Positions 16,501 through 25,329 of a stretch of DNA of 40,749 nucleotides are shown in pieces (position 1 is the stretch's first letter; every line of letters starts with the position of its first letter). The DNA is from Oscillospiraceae bacterium (lineage in GTDB: Bacteria; Bacillota; Clostridia; Oscillospirales; Acutalibacteraceae), in the NCBI GenBank assembly GCA_015066175.1, contig SVOW01000018.1, positions 1 through 40,749 on the forward strand, written 5' to 3'. A program made the position numbers and the translations under genes. The notes under the pieces were generated by a model that was not told the origin of the DNA, ran no database searches, and saw nothing but the letters and a program-made list of their open reading frames with translations.

Positions 16501-17325
16501 CTTCTGCAGATTTCAGGACTTTCACACGGTACTGATGTTTGGCTTGGTAACGCACAAGATTTGATTAAAGACGGCACATGCACAATTTCTGACGTTATCG
16601 GAACGCGTGACAGTATCATGGTTTACCTTATGCACAAAGGTCTTGAGCCTGATATGGCGTTTAAAATTATGGAAATTGTCCGTAAAGGTAAAGCTACAAA
16701 ACTGCTTACAGAAGACCATATCAACGCAATGAAAGAACACGATGTACCGCAGTGGTATATTGATTCTTGTATGAAAATCAAATATATGTTCCCCAAAGCT
16801 CACGCAGCGGCATACGTAAGTGCAGCACTTCGTCTCGGCTGGTATAAAATCTATAAACCTGTTGAATATTACGCAGTTTATATGACAGTACGCGGTGAAG
16901 ACGTTGATACAGTTGCGATTATGCAGGGACGTCAGGCAGTCAAAAGAAAAATGGCAGATATTTCTGCAAAAATGAAAGTTAAAGAAGCAACAGCCAAAGA
17001 AGAAGGCACATACACAGCACTTCAGGTTATCAATGAAATGATGGCAAGGGGAGTTGAACTTCTTCCTGTTGATATTTATAAGTCACACGCAACCGTTTAT
17101 CAGATTGAAGACGGAAAAATCCGCCTTGCATTCTCTGCTCTTAATGGCGTTGGCGAAAATGCCGCCAAACAGCTTCAGGCAGCACGTGAAGATGGATATG
17201 GTGAATTTATATCTGCAGAGGATTTGCAGAATCGTTCAGGTGTTTCTTCCAGCGTTATCACTGCTTTGCAGGAAGCAGGAGCACTGGCAGACCTGCCAGA
17301 ATCAAACCAGATAAGTTTATTTTAA
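13597..17325 (+). CDS. polC: DNA polymerase III alpha subunit, PolC type, lacking the exonuclease domain
   Basis: 1,242 residues; classical PolC proteins are about 1,430-1,450. Order seen: N-terminal domain (1-200), OB-fold (about 215-310), PHP domain beginning HLHTNMSSMDG at 328, polymerase core with the PolC zinc site Cys710, Cys713, Cys735, Cys738, catalytic Asp764 and Asp766 in PDIDLNFSG, and a helix-hairpin-helix-containing C-terminus. In normal PolC a DEDD 3'-5' exonuclease of roughly 170-190 residues is inserted inside the PHP domain. Here, after YGMEGYFVDD (about 393), only about 18 residues precede RTYHIIILAKN, so the insert is missing. The reading frame is continuous and both flanks are well conserved, so this looks like true domain loss. 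Proofreading would have to come from a separate protein. Confidence 0.96.
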   Translation: MDSRNFLSVFGDYIDNDVIKGQLKNVVIESMTLFREKRNLAVIISSDKIVPPSAVLKSEKQIKNCLQLSHVEILPKFPASAFDASFYAYIAERTKQNFAAANGFLVDAEAHLENNVFTVHLKQGGVEILEKAGVDRFTQKQLKDVFGIEAQVKFVSEKIDKEEFERIVQEVTLQKQEENNQTAQPKKKELVQDYPDLPISFTNAAPLYGNEIKTRPTALKDISHEDGMVTVWGDVFSLDVRETRDGRNKIISFNITDLTNSYTVKLFEANENTKSLLAKLKDGITVAVKGTVIFDKWMKDYCIQARAITQIDKMQKKDNAPEKRVELHLHTNMSSMDGMTPAGKLVERAIKWGHKAIAITDHGIVQAFPDAMNAVGKSGIKIIYGMEGYFVDDMKLDDRKLTKEEIKAERTYHIIILAKNTVGLKNLYQLITKSNLEYFHKRPRIPKSELIAHREGLIIGSACEAGELYRAILDGETRERQLEIASFYDYLEIQPNGNNMFLVRDGKLKSVADIENINRSIIALADSLGKPVVATGDVHFIDETDSVYRAILMAGQGFKDADEQAPLYFRTTEEMLKEFSYLGEETAYEVVVKNTNLIADTVEYIRPIPQGNYPPYIEGAEEELTRICWERTKKMFGDPVPEYVATRLDKELKSIIKNGFAVLYVIAQKLVWNSVDNGYLVGSRGSVGSSFVANAAGISEVNPLAPHYVCPECQYSEFFLKGEYGSGYDLPKKNCPNCGHALNRDGHDIPFETFLGFKGDKQPDIDLNFSGEYQFWAHRYTEELFGKDHCFKAGTIGTLADKTAYGFVKKYLDERGKVVSRAEEDRLTIGCTGVKRTTGQHPGGMVIIPNDYVAEDFTPIQHPADKVDKDILTTHFDFHSLHDTILKLDNLGHDVPTIYKHLEDATGIAAMDVDICDPKIYEMINTPEPLGVTADDIECETGTLSIPEMGTPFVRQMILDAAPKNFTDLLQISGLSHGTDVWLGNAQDLIKDGTCTISDVIGTRDSIMVYLMHKGLEPDMAFKIMEIVRKGKATKLLTEDHINAMKEHDVPQWYIDSCMKIKYMFPKAHAAAYVSAALRLGWYKIYKPVEYYAVYMTVRGEDVDTVAIMQGRQAVKRKMADISAKMKVKEATAKEEGTYTALQVINEMMARGVELLPVDIYKSHATVYQIEDGKIRLAFSALNGVGENAAKQLQAAREDGYGEFISAEDLQNRSGVSSSVITALQEAGALADLPESNQISLF

Positions 17326-17343
17326 AAAGAGAGGAAATAGATT

Positions 17344-18216
17344 ATGAAAGATTTCAAAGGTATTTATCCCGCACTTCTCACTCCCTATGATGAGAACGAC
17401 AGAATCAACGAAAAATCACTTGAAAAACTCATCGAAATGAACATCGCAAAAGGTGTTACAGGTTTCTATGTAGGTGGCAGCACAGGTGAAGCATTCCTTC
17501 TTTCACACGAAGAAAGAAAAGAAGTTTACAAGCTTGTTTCTGACATCGTAAAAGGCAGAGTTAACCTTATTGCTCATGTAGGCGCTATCGGCACAAAACT
17601 TACTCTTGACCTTGCACAGTATGCAGAAAGCGTGGGTTTTGATGCAGTTTCATCTGTTGCACCTTTCTACTATGGCTTCAGCTACGATGAAATCAAAGAT
17701 TTCTATTTTGACATTGCTAATAACACATCTGTTCCCATGCTTCTTTACTATGTACCTGTACTTGTAAATTCAAAGCTTGGTGTTGATGGCTTGTCAGAAT
17801 TTCTTGAAAGTGACCGTTTTATGGGTGTTAAATACACTTCAAATGATTTCTTCGGTCTTGAAAGACTTAAAACAAAGTATCCTGATAAAGTTGTTTTCAA
17901 CGGCTTTGATGAAATACTTCTTTCAGGCCTTTCAATGGGTGCAGACGGCGGTATAGGCAGCACATATAACTGCTTTGCAGAAAAATATGTTGAAATGTAT
18001 AAATGCTTCAAAGAAGGTAACCTCGCAAGATGTCAGGAACTTCAGAAAGAAGCTAATGATATTATCGATGCTCTTTGTAAAGTGGGTGTTTTTGCAGGTG
18101 AAAAAGAAATCCTCAATATGATGGGTATGGATTTCGGCACACCCAGAAAACCCTTCAAAGGTCTTAATGTCGAGCAGAAAGCATTCCTCAGAAGCAAAGT
18201 TGAACATCTTCTTTAA
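17344..18216 (+). CDS. nanA: N-acetylneuraminate lyase-like aldolase (DapA/NanA superfamily)
   Basis: 290 residues. Class I aldolase fold: the carboxylate-binding GGSTGE (44-49), Tyr135 in YYVP, and the Schiff-base Lys163 in GVKYTS. The text GVKYTS, followed later by FNGFDE, fits sialic acid lyases better than dihydrodipicolinate synthases (usually GIKEAS). The predicted reaction is cleavage of N-acetylneuraminate to N-acetylmannosamine and pyruvate. It starts 18 nt after polC behind GAGAGGA, with no terminator between, so it probably rides on the core operon. No other sialic acid genes (nanE, nanK, transporter) are in the window, so the substrate should be treated as likely, not proven. Confidence 0.82.
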   Translation: MKDFKGIYPALLTPYDENDRINEKSLEKLIEMNIAKGVTGFYVGGSTGEAFLLSHEERKEVYKLVSDIVKGRVNLIAHVGAIGTKLTLDLAQYAESVGFDAVSSVAPFYYGFSYDEIKDFYFDIANNTSVPMLLYYVPVLVNSKLGVDGLSEFLESDRFMGVKYTSNDFFGLERLKTKYPDKVVFNGFDEILLSGLSMGADGGIGSTYNCFAEKYVEMYKCFKEGNLARCQELQKEANDIIDALCKVGVFAGEKEILNMMGMDFGTPRKPFKGLNVEQKAFLRSKVEHLL

Positions 18217-18232
18217 TTAACAACAGACCCAT

Positions 18233-18271
18233 AATCTCCATTCGGTTTTTTTACTGAATGGAGATTTTTTT
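18233..18271 (+). terminator. Terminator of the pyrH-nanA operon
   Basis: The 11-bp arms aatctccattc (18233-18243) and its complement (18256-18266) are followed by seven T residues, 16 nt after the nanA stop. It is the first clear terminator in the block that starts at pyrH. Confidence 0.9.
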
Positions 18272-18272
18272 G

Positions 18273-18690
18273 AAATTATAATTTATCGTGAAATTAATTT
18301 TAGCATTGTAGGGTTTGGCGCTTGTCGACAAACCGCCAATTTACTTTTGCTTTTTGCGGAACGTCGGAAACCGCCGTTCCCTACGATATTAAATTTAAAT
18401 AACCATATAAATTATAATTTACCGCGGTATTAAAATCAGCATCGTAGGGGCGTCGTTTCGGCGCCCGCAAAAAATTCATCAGATTCATAACGGGACGGGC
18501 AACCCGTCCCCTACGATACAGCCACAAATGTACGGTAAATTATAATTTACCGCGGTATTAAAATCAGCATCGTAGGGGCGGATGCCCACATCCGCCCGAA
18601 TAAATCAACATAAAATCTGACGGGTCGATGTAGGCATCGACCCCTACAATGTAAAATCAAATATACATATGAATTATAATTTATTTTACC
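18273..18690. repeat. Three tandem 128-bp-period hairpin modules plus a partial fourth
   Basis: Modules begin at about 18273, 18409 and 18537, with a remnant start at 18671. Copies two and three share an exact 44-bp head (18409-18452 and 18537-18580) with a 128-bp period; copy one is diverged. Each has an AT-rich head containing aattataattta, then GTAGGGG, a first GC-rich hairpin, about 25 nt of AT-rich linker, a second GC-rich hairpin and CCCCTAC. GTAGGG/CCCTAC therefore bound each module as inverted repeats. The hairpin sequences themselves differ between modules while staying self-complementary. No gene is present. It resembles dispersed REP/MITE-like non-coding repeats. Confidence 0.85.
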
Positions 18691-18715
18691 TGGATAATGA
18701 TACTATAAAAACTTC

Positions 18716-18744
18716 TTGAAATAATTATTTATGCGTGGTACAAT
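18716..18744 (+). promoter_or_regulatory. Promoter of the surface-protein leader
   Basis: TTGAAA (18716-18721), a 17-bp spacer and TACAAT (18739-18744) predict a start at about 18751, exactly where the first strand of the leader's closing stem begins. Confidence 0.75.
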
Positions 18745-18750
18745 ATATTT

Positions 18751-18920
18751 GCGACACAATTAAATAATGGGCTACACTCAAAGTGTGTATTTTTATACCT
18801 TTTTTGGTAAAAATGCATGCTCTATATTCGCATACTTTGAAAGTAGTCCGAAATTGTGTCGCAACAATCAGAGCCATGCGTTTTTAGTGCGTATGACTTC
18901 GGTTGTACGCACTTTTTTTA
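18751..18920 (+). ncRNA. Structured leader RNA ending in an intrinsic terminator (candidate attenuator)
   Basis: Predicted transcript of about 169 nt. The closing stem P1 pairs 18751-18761 with 18852-18862, and the DNA palindrome extends 2 bp further on each side. A 7/2 internal loop follows, then P2 pairing 18769-18787 with 18831-18849: 17 of 19 positions pair around an AC/AA internal loop. The apical part contains a further hairpin with a T6 loop. A 24-nt linker then leads to a terminator at 18887-18919. I do not recognise the motif of any riboswitch class known to me. It could regulate the giant gene downstream, or be a stand-alone small RNA. The stems are seen in the sequence; the function is inference. 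Confidence 0.6.
18887..18919 (+). terminator. Leader terminator with UUCG tetraloop before the surface-protein gene
   Basis: An 11-bp stem (18887-18897 with 18902-18912, two G-U pairs) is capped by the extra-stable C(UUCG)G tetraloop and followed by seven T residues. The gene's ribosome binding site starts only a few nt later, so read-through is needed for expression. CATAC at 18831-18835, in the P2 3' strand, could pair with GTATG at 18891-18895, a weak candidate antiterminator contact. Confidence 0.8.
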
Positions 18921-18940
18921 TTGAAAAAGGAGAGATGAAA

Positions 18941-21900
18941 ATGAAAAAAACAGCAAAGAAACTGTTGTCCCTCTTACTCGTCCTGACGATGACAATAGGC
19001 ATAGCCCCCTTGTCAGGCTTCGTCGGTCTTGAGTTACCCCAATGGCTCGATTTGAAAAACATATTCAACATCGAAGCCGAAGCCGCATCATATAGCGGTA
19101 CCTGTGGTACTAATGTCAGATGGTCACTTGGTACATCAACAGGCGTGCTTAATATTACAGGCACAGGTGAGATGACAGACTATACTTATTCATCAAATGT
19201 ACCATGGTATAGTTATCGTTCATCTGTTAAGACCGTTAATATTCAGAAAGGTGTAACAAGCATAGGCGATTATGCGTTCTATAATTGCTACAACCTTACA
19301 TCAGTCACAATCCCTGACAGTGTAACAAGTATAGGAGAAGATGTGTTCCGTGGTTGCTCAAGCCTTACGGCAATTAATGTCGATTCAGGTAATAAAAATT
19401 ATTGTAGTGACAGCTATGGAGTTTTATATAACAAAAATAAAACAGAATTAATTCAGTATCCTGCGGGTAACAGCAGGATAACCTTCACAATCCCTGACAG
19501 TGTAACAAGAATAGGCGATTCTGCGTTCTATTATTGCGACTGGCTTACATCAGTCACAATCCCTGATAGTGTTACAAGCATAGGCAATTCTGCGTTCTAT
19601 AGTTGCGACTGGCTTACATCAGTCACAATCCCTGATAGTGTTACAAGCATAGGCAATTCTGCGTTCTATGAGTGCTACATCCTTACATCAGTCAAAATCG
19701 GAGACGGTGTTGAAAGCATAGGTGAAAATGCGTTCTCTTGTTGCGACAGCCTTACATCAGTCACAATCCCTGACAGTGTAACAAGCATAGGCTATCGTGC
19801 GTTCTATTATTGCAAAAGCCTTACATCAGTCACAATCGGAGACTGTGTAACAAGCATAGGCGGTAGTGCGTTCTATTATTGCGACAGCCTTACTGATGTT
19901 TACTATAAAGGTACGGAAGCAGAATGGAATAAAATTTCAATTAGTAGCGGTAACGAAGATTTAACTAACGCTGACATTCATTTCCTTGGTGAAGAAACAA
20001 CCAAAATAATAGCTTCAGGAAAATGTGGCGATAATGTAACCTGGACTTTATATGAAGATGGTTTACTTGAAATTGAAGGCACAGGTGCGATGACAGACTA
20101 TACTTCGTCCTCAAAAGCACCATGGGATAGTTATCGTTCATCTGTTATGGCTGTTAATATTGAAAAAGGTGTAACAAGCATAGGTGGTTATGCGTTCAAT
20201 TATTGCACAAGCCTTTCATCAGTCACAATCCCTGACAGTGTAACAAGCATAGGTAATTTTGCGTTCAATAATTGCGACAGCCTTACATTAATCAGAATCC
20301 CTGACAGTGTAACAATCATAGGCGATTCTGCGTTCAATAATTGCTACAGGCTTGAATCAGTCACAATCCCTGACAGTGTAACAAGCATAGGCGGTGTTGC
20401 GTTCAGATATTGCACAAGCCTTACACAGATTATTGTTGATTCAGATAATAAAAATTATATTAGCGATAGTTATGGGGTTTTATATAACAATGAAAAAACA
20501 ACATTAATTCAATATCCCGTCGGCAATAGCAGAAAAACTTTTACAATCCTGGACAGTGTAACAAGAATAGGCAATTATGCGTTCTGGGGTTGCAAAAGCT
20601 TTACATCAGTCACAATCCCTGACAGCGTAACAAGCATAGGCGATTGGGCGTTCTCTTCTTGCAACAACCTTACTGATGTTTATTATAAAGGCACGGAAGC
20701 TGAATGGAATAAAATTTCAATAGGTAGCTATAACGAAGATTTAACCAACGCTGACATTCATTTCCTTGGCGAAGAAACAGCCGCTATAATAGCTTCAGGA
20801 AAATGTGGTGATAATGTAACCTGGACTTTATATGAAGATGGTTTGCTTAAAATTGATGGCACAGGCGCGATGACAGACTATACTTGGAACAAAAAAGCAC
20901 CATGGTATAGTTATGGTTCATCTATTAAGACTGTTAATATTCAGAAAGGTGTAACAAGCATAGGCAATTATGCGTTCTGTAATTGCTCAAGCCTTACATC
21001 AGTCACAATCCCTGACAGTGTTGAAAACATAGGTGATCGTGCGTTCTATTTTTGCGGAAGACTTACATCAGTCACAATCCCTGACAGTGTAACAAGCATA
21101 GGCGAAGATGCGTTCTGTGGTTGCACAGGCCTTACATTAGTCACAATCCCTGACAGTGTAACAAGCATAGGCGAATATGCGTTCTCTTATTGCTCAAGAC
21201 TTACATCAGTCACAATCCCTGACAGTGTAACAAGCATAGGCGAGAAGGCGTTCTATAATTGCGACAGCCTTACATCAATTAAAGTTGATTCAAACAATAA
21301 AAATTATAGTAGTGACAGCTATGGAGTTTTATACAATAAAAATAAAACCACTTTAATACAATATCCTATTGGAAATACAAGAAAAACTTTTACAATTCCT
21401 GACAGTGTTGAAAGCATAGGCAATTCTGCGTTTTATATGTGCTCAAGCCTTACATCAGTCACAATCCCTGATAGCGTTGAAAGCATAGGCGATTTTGTGT
21501 TCTATTATTGTAAAAGACTTACATTAATTACAATCCCAGACAGTGTAACAAGCATAGGCAATTCTGCGTTCTCTAATTGCTCAAGCCTTACATCAGTCAC
21601 AATCGGAAACAGTGTTGAAAGCATAGGCAATCAGGCGTTCATTTATTGCAACAGTCTTACATCAATAACAATCCCTGACAGCGTTGAAAGTATAGGCGAA
21701 TATACGTTCTATGATTGCGAAAACCTTACATCAATCACAATAGGTGATAGTGTTGAAAGCATAGGTGAATATACGTTCTATAATTGCCAAAACCTTACAT
21801 CAGTCAAAATTGGTGACAGTGTTGAAAGCATAGGCGATGCTGCGTTCGATTTTTGCTATAGCCTTACATCAATTACAATCCCTGACAGTGTCACAAGTAT

Positions 21901-24900
21901 AAACTATTGTGCGTTCAATGGTTGCTCTAGCCTTACTGACGTATTCTATACAGGCACTGAAGCAGAGTGGAATAAAATAAGTATAGGAAGTTATAATGAG
22001 TCTCTTGTAAACGCTAAAAAACATTATTCCTGTGTGAAAACTTTTTCATCAGGAAGCTGTACCGAAGGCGGTGTGATAACTTACACATGTCCTACTTGCG
22101 GTAAATCAATTTCATTTAATAACGCACCTCGTGGTCATTCCTGGGGTAATTGGGTAGTAGTAAAACAGCCTACTGAAACTGCAGACGGTCTTAAAAAGAG
22201 AGTTTGTTCAGTTTGTAAGATTGAGGAAACGGAAGTTATAAAATATCAGAAATTCGATATTTCAACATTACGTCTTCTTTACGCTACAGCATCTCTTGAC
22301 GGCAATACAATAGTTATTACTGCAATTAAAGATGCAACTCAGGTAAATGTTTACCCCACAACTACAGATAATAAAGCAGTAGTTATTAAAACTGAAAATA
22401 CCCCCATAAACCTTTCAGGAAGCGGTACATATTATCTGAAACTTTCTGACTGGCACAAAGCAGGCAATAAAACAGAAACAACTCTTACCATTGACGGCAC
22501 TTATGTTTTTGACGTTAAATTCATTTTCCTCGTTGAAAACGACGGCCATACATATACTTCAGAAACAGTTGAGCCGACTTGTACCGAAAAGGGCAGTATA
22601 ACTTACACTTGCACAGTCTGTGGTCATTCTTACACAGAAGTAATCTCTGCAAAGGGTCACTCATTTAAAGCTGAAGTAATTGAACCTACTTGTACTTCAG
22701 AGGGTTACACAATTTATACCTGCACAGTCTGCGGCTACAGATATATTGATAATTATGTTTCTCCGACAGGTCACAAATACGGCGATTGGATTGTTGAAAA
22801 AGAATCTACTTGTACAGAGGCAGGTCTTCAGTACAAAATTTGCGAATGTGGCAAACGAATTGAAGAAGCAATTCCGCCTCATGGTCACGCTCCCGGCGCA
22901 TGGCAGAGGGAAGTTAAGCCTACTTGTACCGAAAGCGGATATATAACTTATATCTGCAAATATTGCGGCGATAAAATAAATGAAGTTATTCCGCCTGAAG
23001 GTCATACACCCGACTCTGACCCCATTGAAAGCAAAAAGGCTACATGTACAGAATCAGGTTACGAAAAATATTGGTGCAGTGTTTGTGAATCGGAATATAC
23101 TGTAATTATTCCTGCAAAAGGTCACACAAAAGGCACACTTATTTCTTCAAGAGAAGCAACTTGTATCCTTGAAGGCTATGAGAAATATAAATGCTCAGTA
23201 TGTGGTATAACTTATACTGAAACTACCCCCGCTAAAGGTCATACAAAAGGTGAACTTGTTGCAACAAAACATCCCACATGTACTGAATACGGTTTCTCAA
23301 TTTATGTATGTTCAGTATGTAAAGACAGATTTGTTGCTGATTATGTTGCTCCCACAGGCCATAGCTACGGCGATTGGATAACAGAAAAATACGCTACCTG
23401 CACAGAAAACGGAAAACAATACAGAGTATGCACTTGTGGCGCAAAGGAAGAAAGAGTAATTTCTTCAACAGGTCATATTGCAGGAAAGCTTGTTTCCAAG
23501 AAAGCACCTACCTGCACAGCAGCAGGTTATGAAAAATATATCTGTGCTGTATGTGGAGTACAGTTTGATAAAGTTATCCCTGCAACAGGTCATACAAAAG
23601 GAACTTTGATTTCCACAACAGCGGCTTCATGCACAGAAAACGGTTTCAACAGATACAGATGTTCAACTTGCAACACTCAGTTTGACGAAATTATACCCGC
23701 TTACGGTCACACCAAGGGCGAAATCGTTTCTGTAACTGCACCTACATGCACAGAGCAGGGTTACACAGTTTACAAATGTAAGACCTGCGGTGCAGAGTTT
23801 AAAGTTTATGATAAAGTGGCTTCAGGTCATAAATACGGCAATTGGGTTGTAACAAAAGAGCCTACTTGTACTTCAGCAGGCTCTCGTTACAGAGTGTGTG
23901 AAGTTTGTGGCGAGAAACACACGGAAACTATCCCTGCACTCGATCACATTCCCGGCGAATTTGTATCTAAAAAAGACCCGACTTGTACCGAAAACGGATA
24001 TATCAGATATAAATGTTCAATCTGTGGTGAAACTTTTGATAAAGATATTCCTGCTCTCGGTCATCTTAAAGACAAAGTAAAAGAGCAGAAAGATCCCACT
24101 TGCCTTGAAGACGGTTATATTATTTACACTTGCTCAGGCTGCAACAGTGAACACAAAGAAATTCTTCCTGCAACAGGTCATAAACCCGGCAAGGTAATCG
24201 AAGTTATTGAATCAACCTGCACAGAGAATGGATATACAATTTATGAATGTGCAGTTTGCGGCGTGAAATTTGTTTCAAACTATATCGAAGCACTTGGCCA
24301 TAATTATGGTGAGTGGAAAACAGATAAAAATGCAACTTGTACAGAAGATGGTCACCGTTACAGAGAATGCAAAGTTTGTGGCGAAAAGGAAGAACTGATA
24401 ATTCCTGCTCTTGAACACAAGCATGGAAAAGTTGTTGACCAGAAAGAACCGACTTGCGAAGAATCAGGCTACATTACATATACTTGTACTGTATGTAATA
24501 AAAACTTTACAGAAACTGTTCCTGCTCTCGGACATAAATATGGCGACAACACAGTAAAAGTTGACCCGACTTGTACAGAAAGCGGCTCTATCTCTTACAC
24601 TTGCGCACGTTGCGGCAAGGAAGAAACAGAGATTATTCCTCCGCTCGGACATTTAAAGAGCAGAATAGTTGAATCAAAAGATGCAACATGTACAGAAAAA
24701 GGATTTATAAAATATTACTGTGCACGTTGTGACAGCACCTTTACTGTTGAATCAGCACCTCTCGGTCACAACGAAGGTAACTGGGTTGTTATAAAAGAAC
24801 CGACCTATGATTCAGAAGGTTTACGCGTTAAATACTGCACAAGATGCGGTGAAATTCTTAAAAAAGAACCTATTCCGAAGCTTATCCGCGAACCCATTGA

Positions 24901-25189
24901 AATTAACCTTGACGATATTTCAATGAACTACAAGCAGACTGTAAATATCAACGCAGAAATAATTTCTGACAGAGATTATCGCGTGGAATATTCGTCTTCA
25001 GATGAAAGCGTTGCAACAATCGACGAAGATGGTAATATCTACGCTTCAGGCAGAGGCGAAGCAGAAATTACAGTAACTGTTTATGACAATTACGGCAACG
25101 AATATACAGAAACCTGCAAAGTAACAGTTACTTACGCATGGTGGCAGTGGATTGTTATAATAGTTCTCTTTGGTTGGATCTGGTATTAA
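18941..25189 (+). CDS. Giant secreted BspA-type leucine-rich-repeat protein with Cys/His repeats
   Basis: 2,082 residues from ATG 18941, chosen for AAGGAG at 8 nt spacing. The frame is open upstream to 18767, but that part lies in the leader. Signal peptide: basic MKMKKTAKK then a long hydrophobic core. Three blocks follow (about 19093-19998, 20017-20787, 20797-22020), each starting with a WTLYEDGLL-type cap and ending [11 protein letters not shown]. They hold 27 BspA/LRR_5 repeats in total (8, 6 and 13) with the theme [13 protein letters not shown]. Then come a Cys/His repeat start, an unfamiliar beta-rich domain (about 22240-22550), 19 Cys/His repeats, a Big_2-like Ig domain (about 24890-25130) and a C-terminal Trp-rich hydrophobic tail. 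There is no LPXTG motif. The likely role is adhesion or surface binding; the ligand is unknown. Confidence 0.92.
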   Translation: MKKTAKKLLSLLLVLTMTIGIAPLSGFVGLELPQWLDLKNIFNIEAEAASYSGTCGTNVRWSLGTSTGVLNITGTGEMTDYTYSSNVPWYSYRSSVKTVNIQKGVTSIGDYAFYNCYNLTSVTIPDSVTSIGEDVFRGCSSLTAINVDSGNKNYCSDSYGVLYNKNKTELIQYPAGNSRITFTIPDSVTRIGDSAFYYCDWLTSVTIPDSVTSIGNSAFYSCDWLTSVTIPDSVTSIGNSAFYECYILTSVKIGDGVESIGENAFSCCDSLTSVTIPDSVTSIGYRAFYYCKSLTSVTIGDCVTSIGGSAFYYCDSLTDVYYKGTEAEWNKISISSGNEDLTNADIHFLGEETTKIIASGKCGDNVTWTLYEDGLLEIEGTGAMTDYTSSSKAPWDSYRSSVMAVNIEKGVTSIGGYAFNYCTSLSSVTIPDSVTSIGNFAFNNCDSLTLIRIPDSVTIIGDSAFNNCYRLESVTIPDSVTSIGGVAFRYCTSLTQIIVDSDNKNYISDSYGVLYNNEKTTLIQYPVGNSRKTFTILDSVTRIGNYAFWGCKSFTSVTIPDSVTSIGDWAFSSCNNLTDVYYKGTEAEWNKISIGSYNEDLTNADIHFLGEETAAIIASGKCGDNVTWTLYEDGLLKIDGTGAMTDYTWNKKAPWYSYGSSIKTVNIQKGVTSIGNYAFCNCSSLTSVTIPDSVENIGDRAFYFCGRLTSVTIPDSVTSIGEDAFCGCTGLTLVTIPDSVTSIGEYAFSYCSRLTSVTIPDSVTSIGEKAFYNCDSLTSIKVDSNNKNYSSDSYGVLYNKNKTTLIQYPIGNTRKTFTIPDSVESIGNSAFYMCSSLTSVTIPDSVESIGDFVFYYCKRLTLITIPDSVTSIGNSAFSNCSSLTSVTIGNSVESIGNQAFIYCNSLTSITIPDSVESIGEYTFYDCENLTSITIGDSVESIGEYTFYNCQNLTSVKIGDSVESIGDAAFDFCYSLTSITIPDSVTSINYCAFNGCSSLTDVFYTGTEAEWNKISIGSYNESLVNAKKHYSCVKTFSSGSCTEGGVITYTCPTCGKSISFNNAPRGHSWGNWVVVKQPTETADGLKKRVCSVCKIEETEVIKYQKFDISTLRLLYATASLDGNTIVITAIKDATQVNVYPTTTDNKAVVIKTENTPINLSGSGTYYLKLSDWHKAGNKTETTLTIDGTYVFDVKFIFLVENDGHTYTSETVEPTCTEKGSITYTCTVCGHSYTEVISAKGHSFKAEVIEPTCTSEGYTIYTCTVCGYRYIDNYVSPTGHKYGDWIVEKESTCTEAGLQYKICECGKRIEEAIPPHGHAPGAWQREVKPTCTESGYITYICKYCGDKINEVIPPEGHTPDSDPIESKKATCTESGYEKYWCSVCESEYTVIIPAKGHTKGTLISSREATCILEGYEKYKCSVCGITYTETTPAKGHTKGELVATKHPTCTEYGFSIYVCSVCKDRFVADYVAPTGHSYGDWITEKYATCTENGKQYRVCTCGAKEERVISSTGHIAGKLVSKKAPTCTAAGYEKYICAVCGVQFDKVIPATGHTKGTLISTTAASCTENGFNRYRCSTCNTQFDEIIPAYGHTKGEIVSVTAPTCTEQGYTVYKCKTCGAEFKVYDKVASGHKYGNWVVTKEPTCTSAGSRYRVCEVCGEKHTETIPALDHIPGEFVSKKDPTCTENGYIRYKCSICGETFDKDIPALGHLKDKVKEQKDPTCLEDGYIIYTCSGCNSEHKEILPATGHKPGKVIEVIESTCTENGYTIYECAVCGVKFVSNYIEALGHNYGEWKTDKNATCTEDGHRYRECKVCGEKEELIIPALEHKHGKVVDQKEPTCEESGYITYTCTVCNKNFTETVPALGHKYGDNTVKVDPTCTESGSISYTCARCGKEETEIIPPLGHLKSRIVESKDATCTEKGFIKYYCARCDSTFTVESAPLGHNEGNWVVIKEPTYDSEGLRVKYCTRCGEILKKEPIPKLIREPIEINLDDISMNYKQTVNINAEIISDRDYRVEYSSSDESVATIDEDGNIYASGRGEAEITVTVYDNYGNEYTETCKVTVTYAWWQWIVIIVLFGWIWY
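22558..24870 (+). repeat. Nineteen tandem Cys/His repeats (about 39 codons each) plus a degenerate one
   Basis: Inside the surface protein, units read approximately P-T-C-T-E-x-G, Y-x-C-x-V-C-G, I-P-A-x-G-H. The usual spacing is C-x9-C-x2-C-x12-H, which could form a small zinc site per unit. Repeats 3 and 8 have C-x-C instead. A GH-x-YG-D/N/E-W variant followed by a unit with RYR-type text recurs at repeats 2-3, 7-8, 11-12 and 15-16 (near 22684, 23272, 23740 and 24211), showing growth by duplication of four- or five-unit blocks. Confidence 0.9.
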
Positions 25190-25210
25190 TAATCTATATT
25201 AAACAAAAAG

Positions 25211-25241
25211 AATCCCGTAAGGTTATTCCTTACGGGATTTT
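25211..25241 (+). terminator. Terminator after the surface-protein gene
   Basis: 12-bp perfect arms (25211-25222 with 25228-25239), a 5-nt loop and a short T run. T residues also flank the stem on the minus strand, so it may act both ways. Confidence 0.85.
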
Positions 25242-25255
25242 CGCTATGTTCAGAT

Positions 25256-25289
25256 AAAAGAAAAAAGCTCCGCAAACTTACGGAGCTTT
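25256..25289 (-). terminator. Terminator of rpmB
   Basis: The 9-bp stem aaagctccg (25264-25272) with its complement (25281-25289) is followed on the minus strand by a TTTTTTCTTTT tract, about 40 nt past the rpmB stop. Confidence 0.85.
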
Positions 25290-25329
25290 AATTCTTGATT
25301 TTGTTTAAGAACAACGAAGTGCCTTAAAA

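Noticed and set aside
18409-18580. CRISPR-like direct repeats
   Set aside because: Only two identical copies of a 44-bp string exist, the intervening DNA contains self-complementary hairpins, and no cas genes are near.
18749-18864. Invertible DNA segment with 13-bp inverted repeats (phase variation)
   Set aside because: The promoter is outside the repeats and the predicted transcript starts on the first repeat. The inner sequences also pair over most of their length, which fits an RNA stem better than a recombination cassette. It cannot be excluded without reads showing both orientations.
18767-18940. Upstream 58-codon extension of the surface protein
   Set aside because: The frame is open to 18767, but this part lies within the structured leader and terminator, has no ribosome binding site, and would put residues before a perfect signal peptide. 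ATG 18941 has AAGGAG at good spacing.
19093-24870. CRISPR or satellite DNA array
   Set aside because: The periodic DNA is explained by protein repeats in one continuous open frame.
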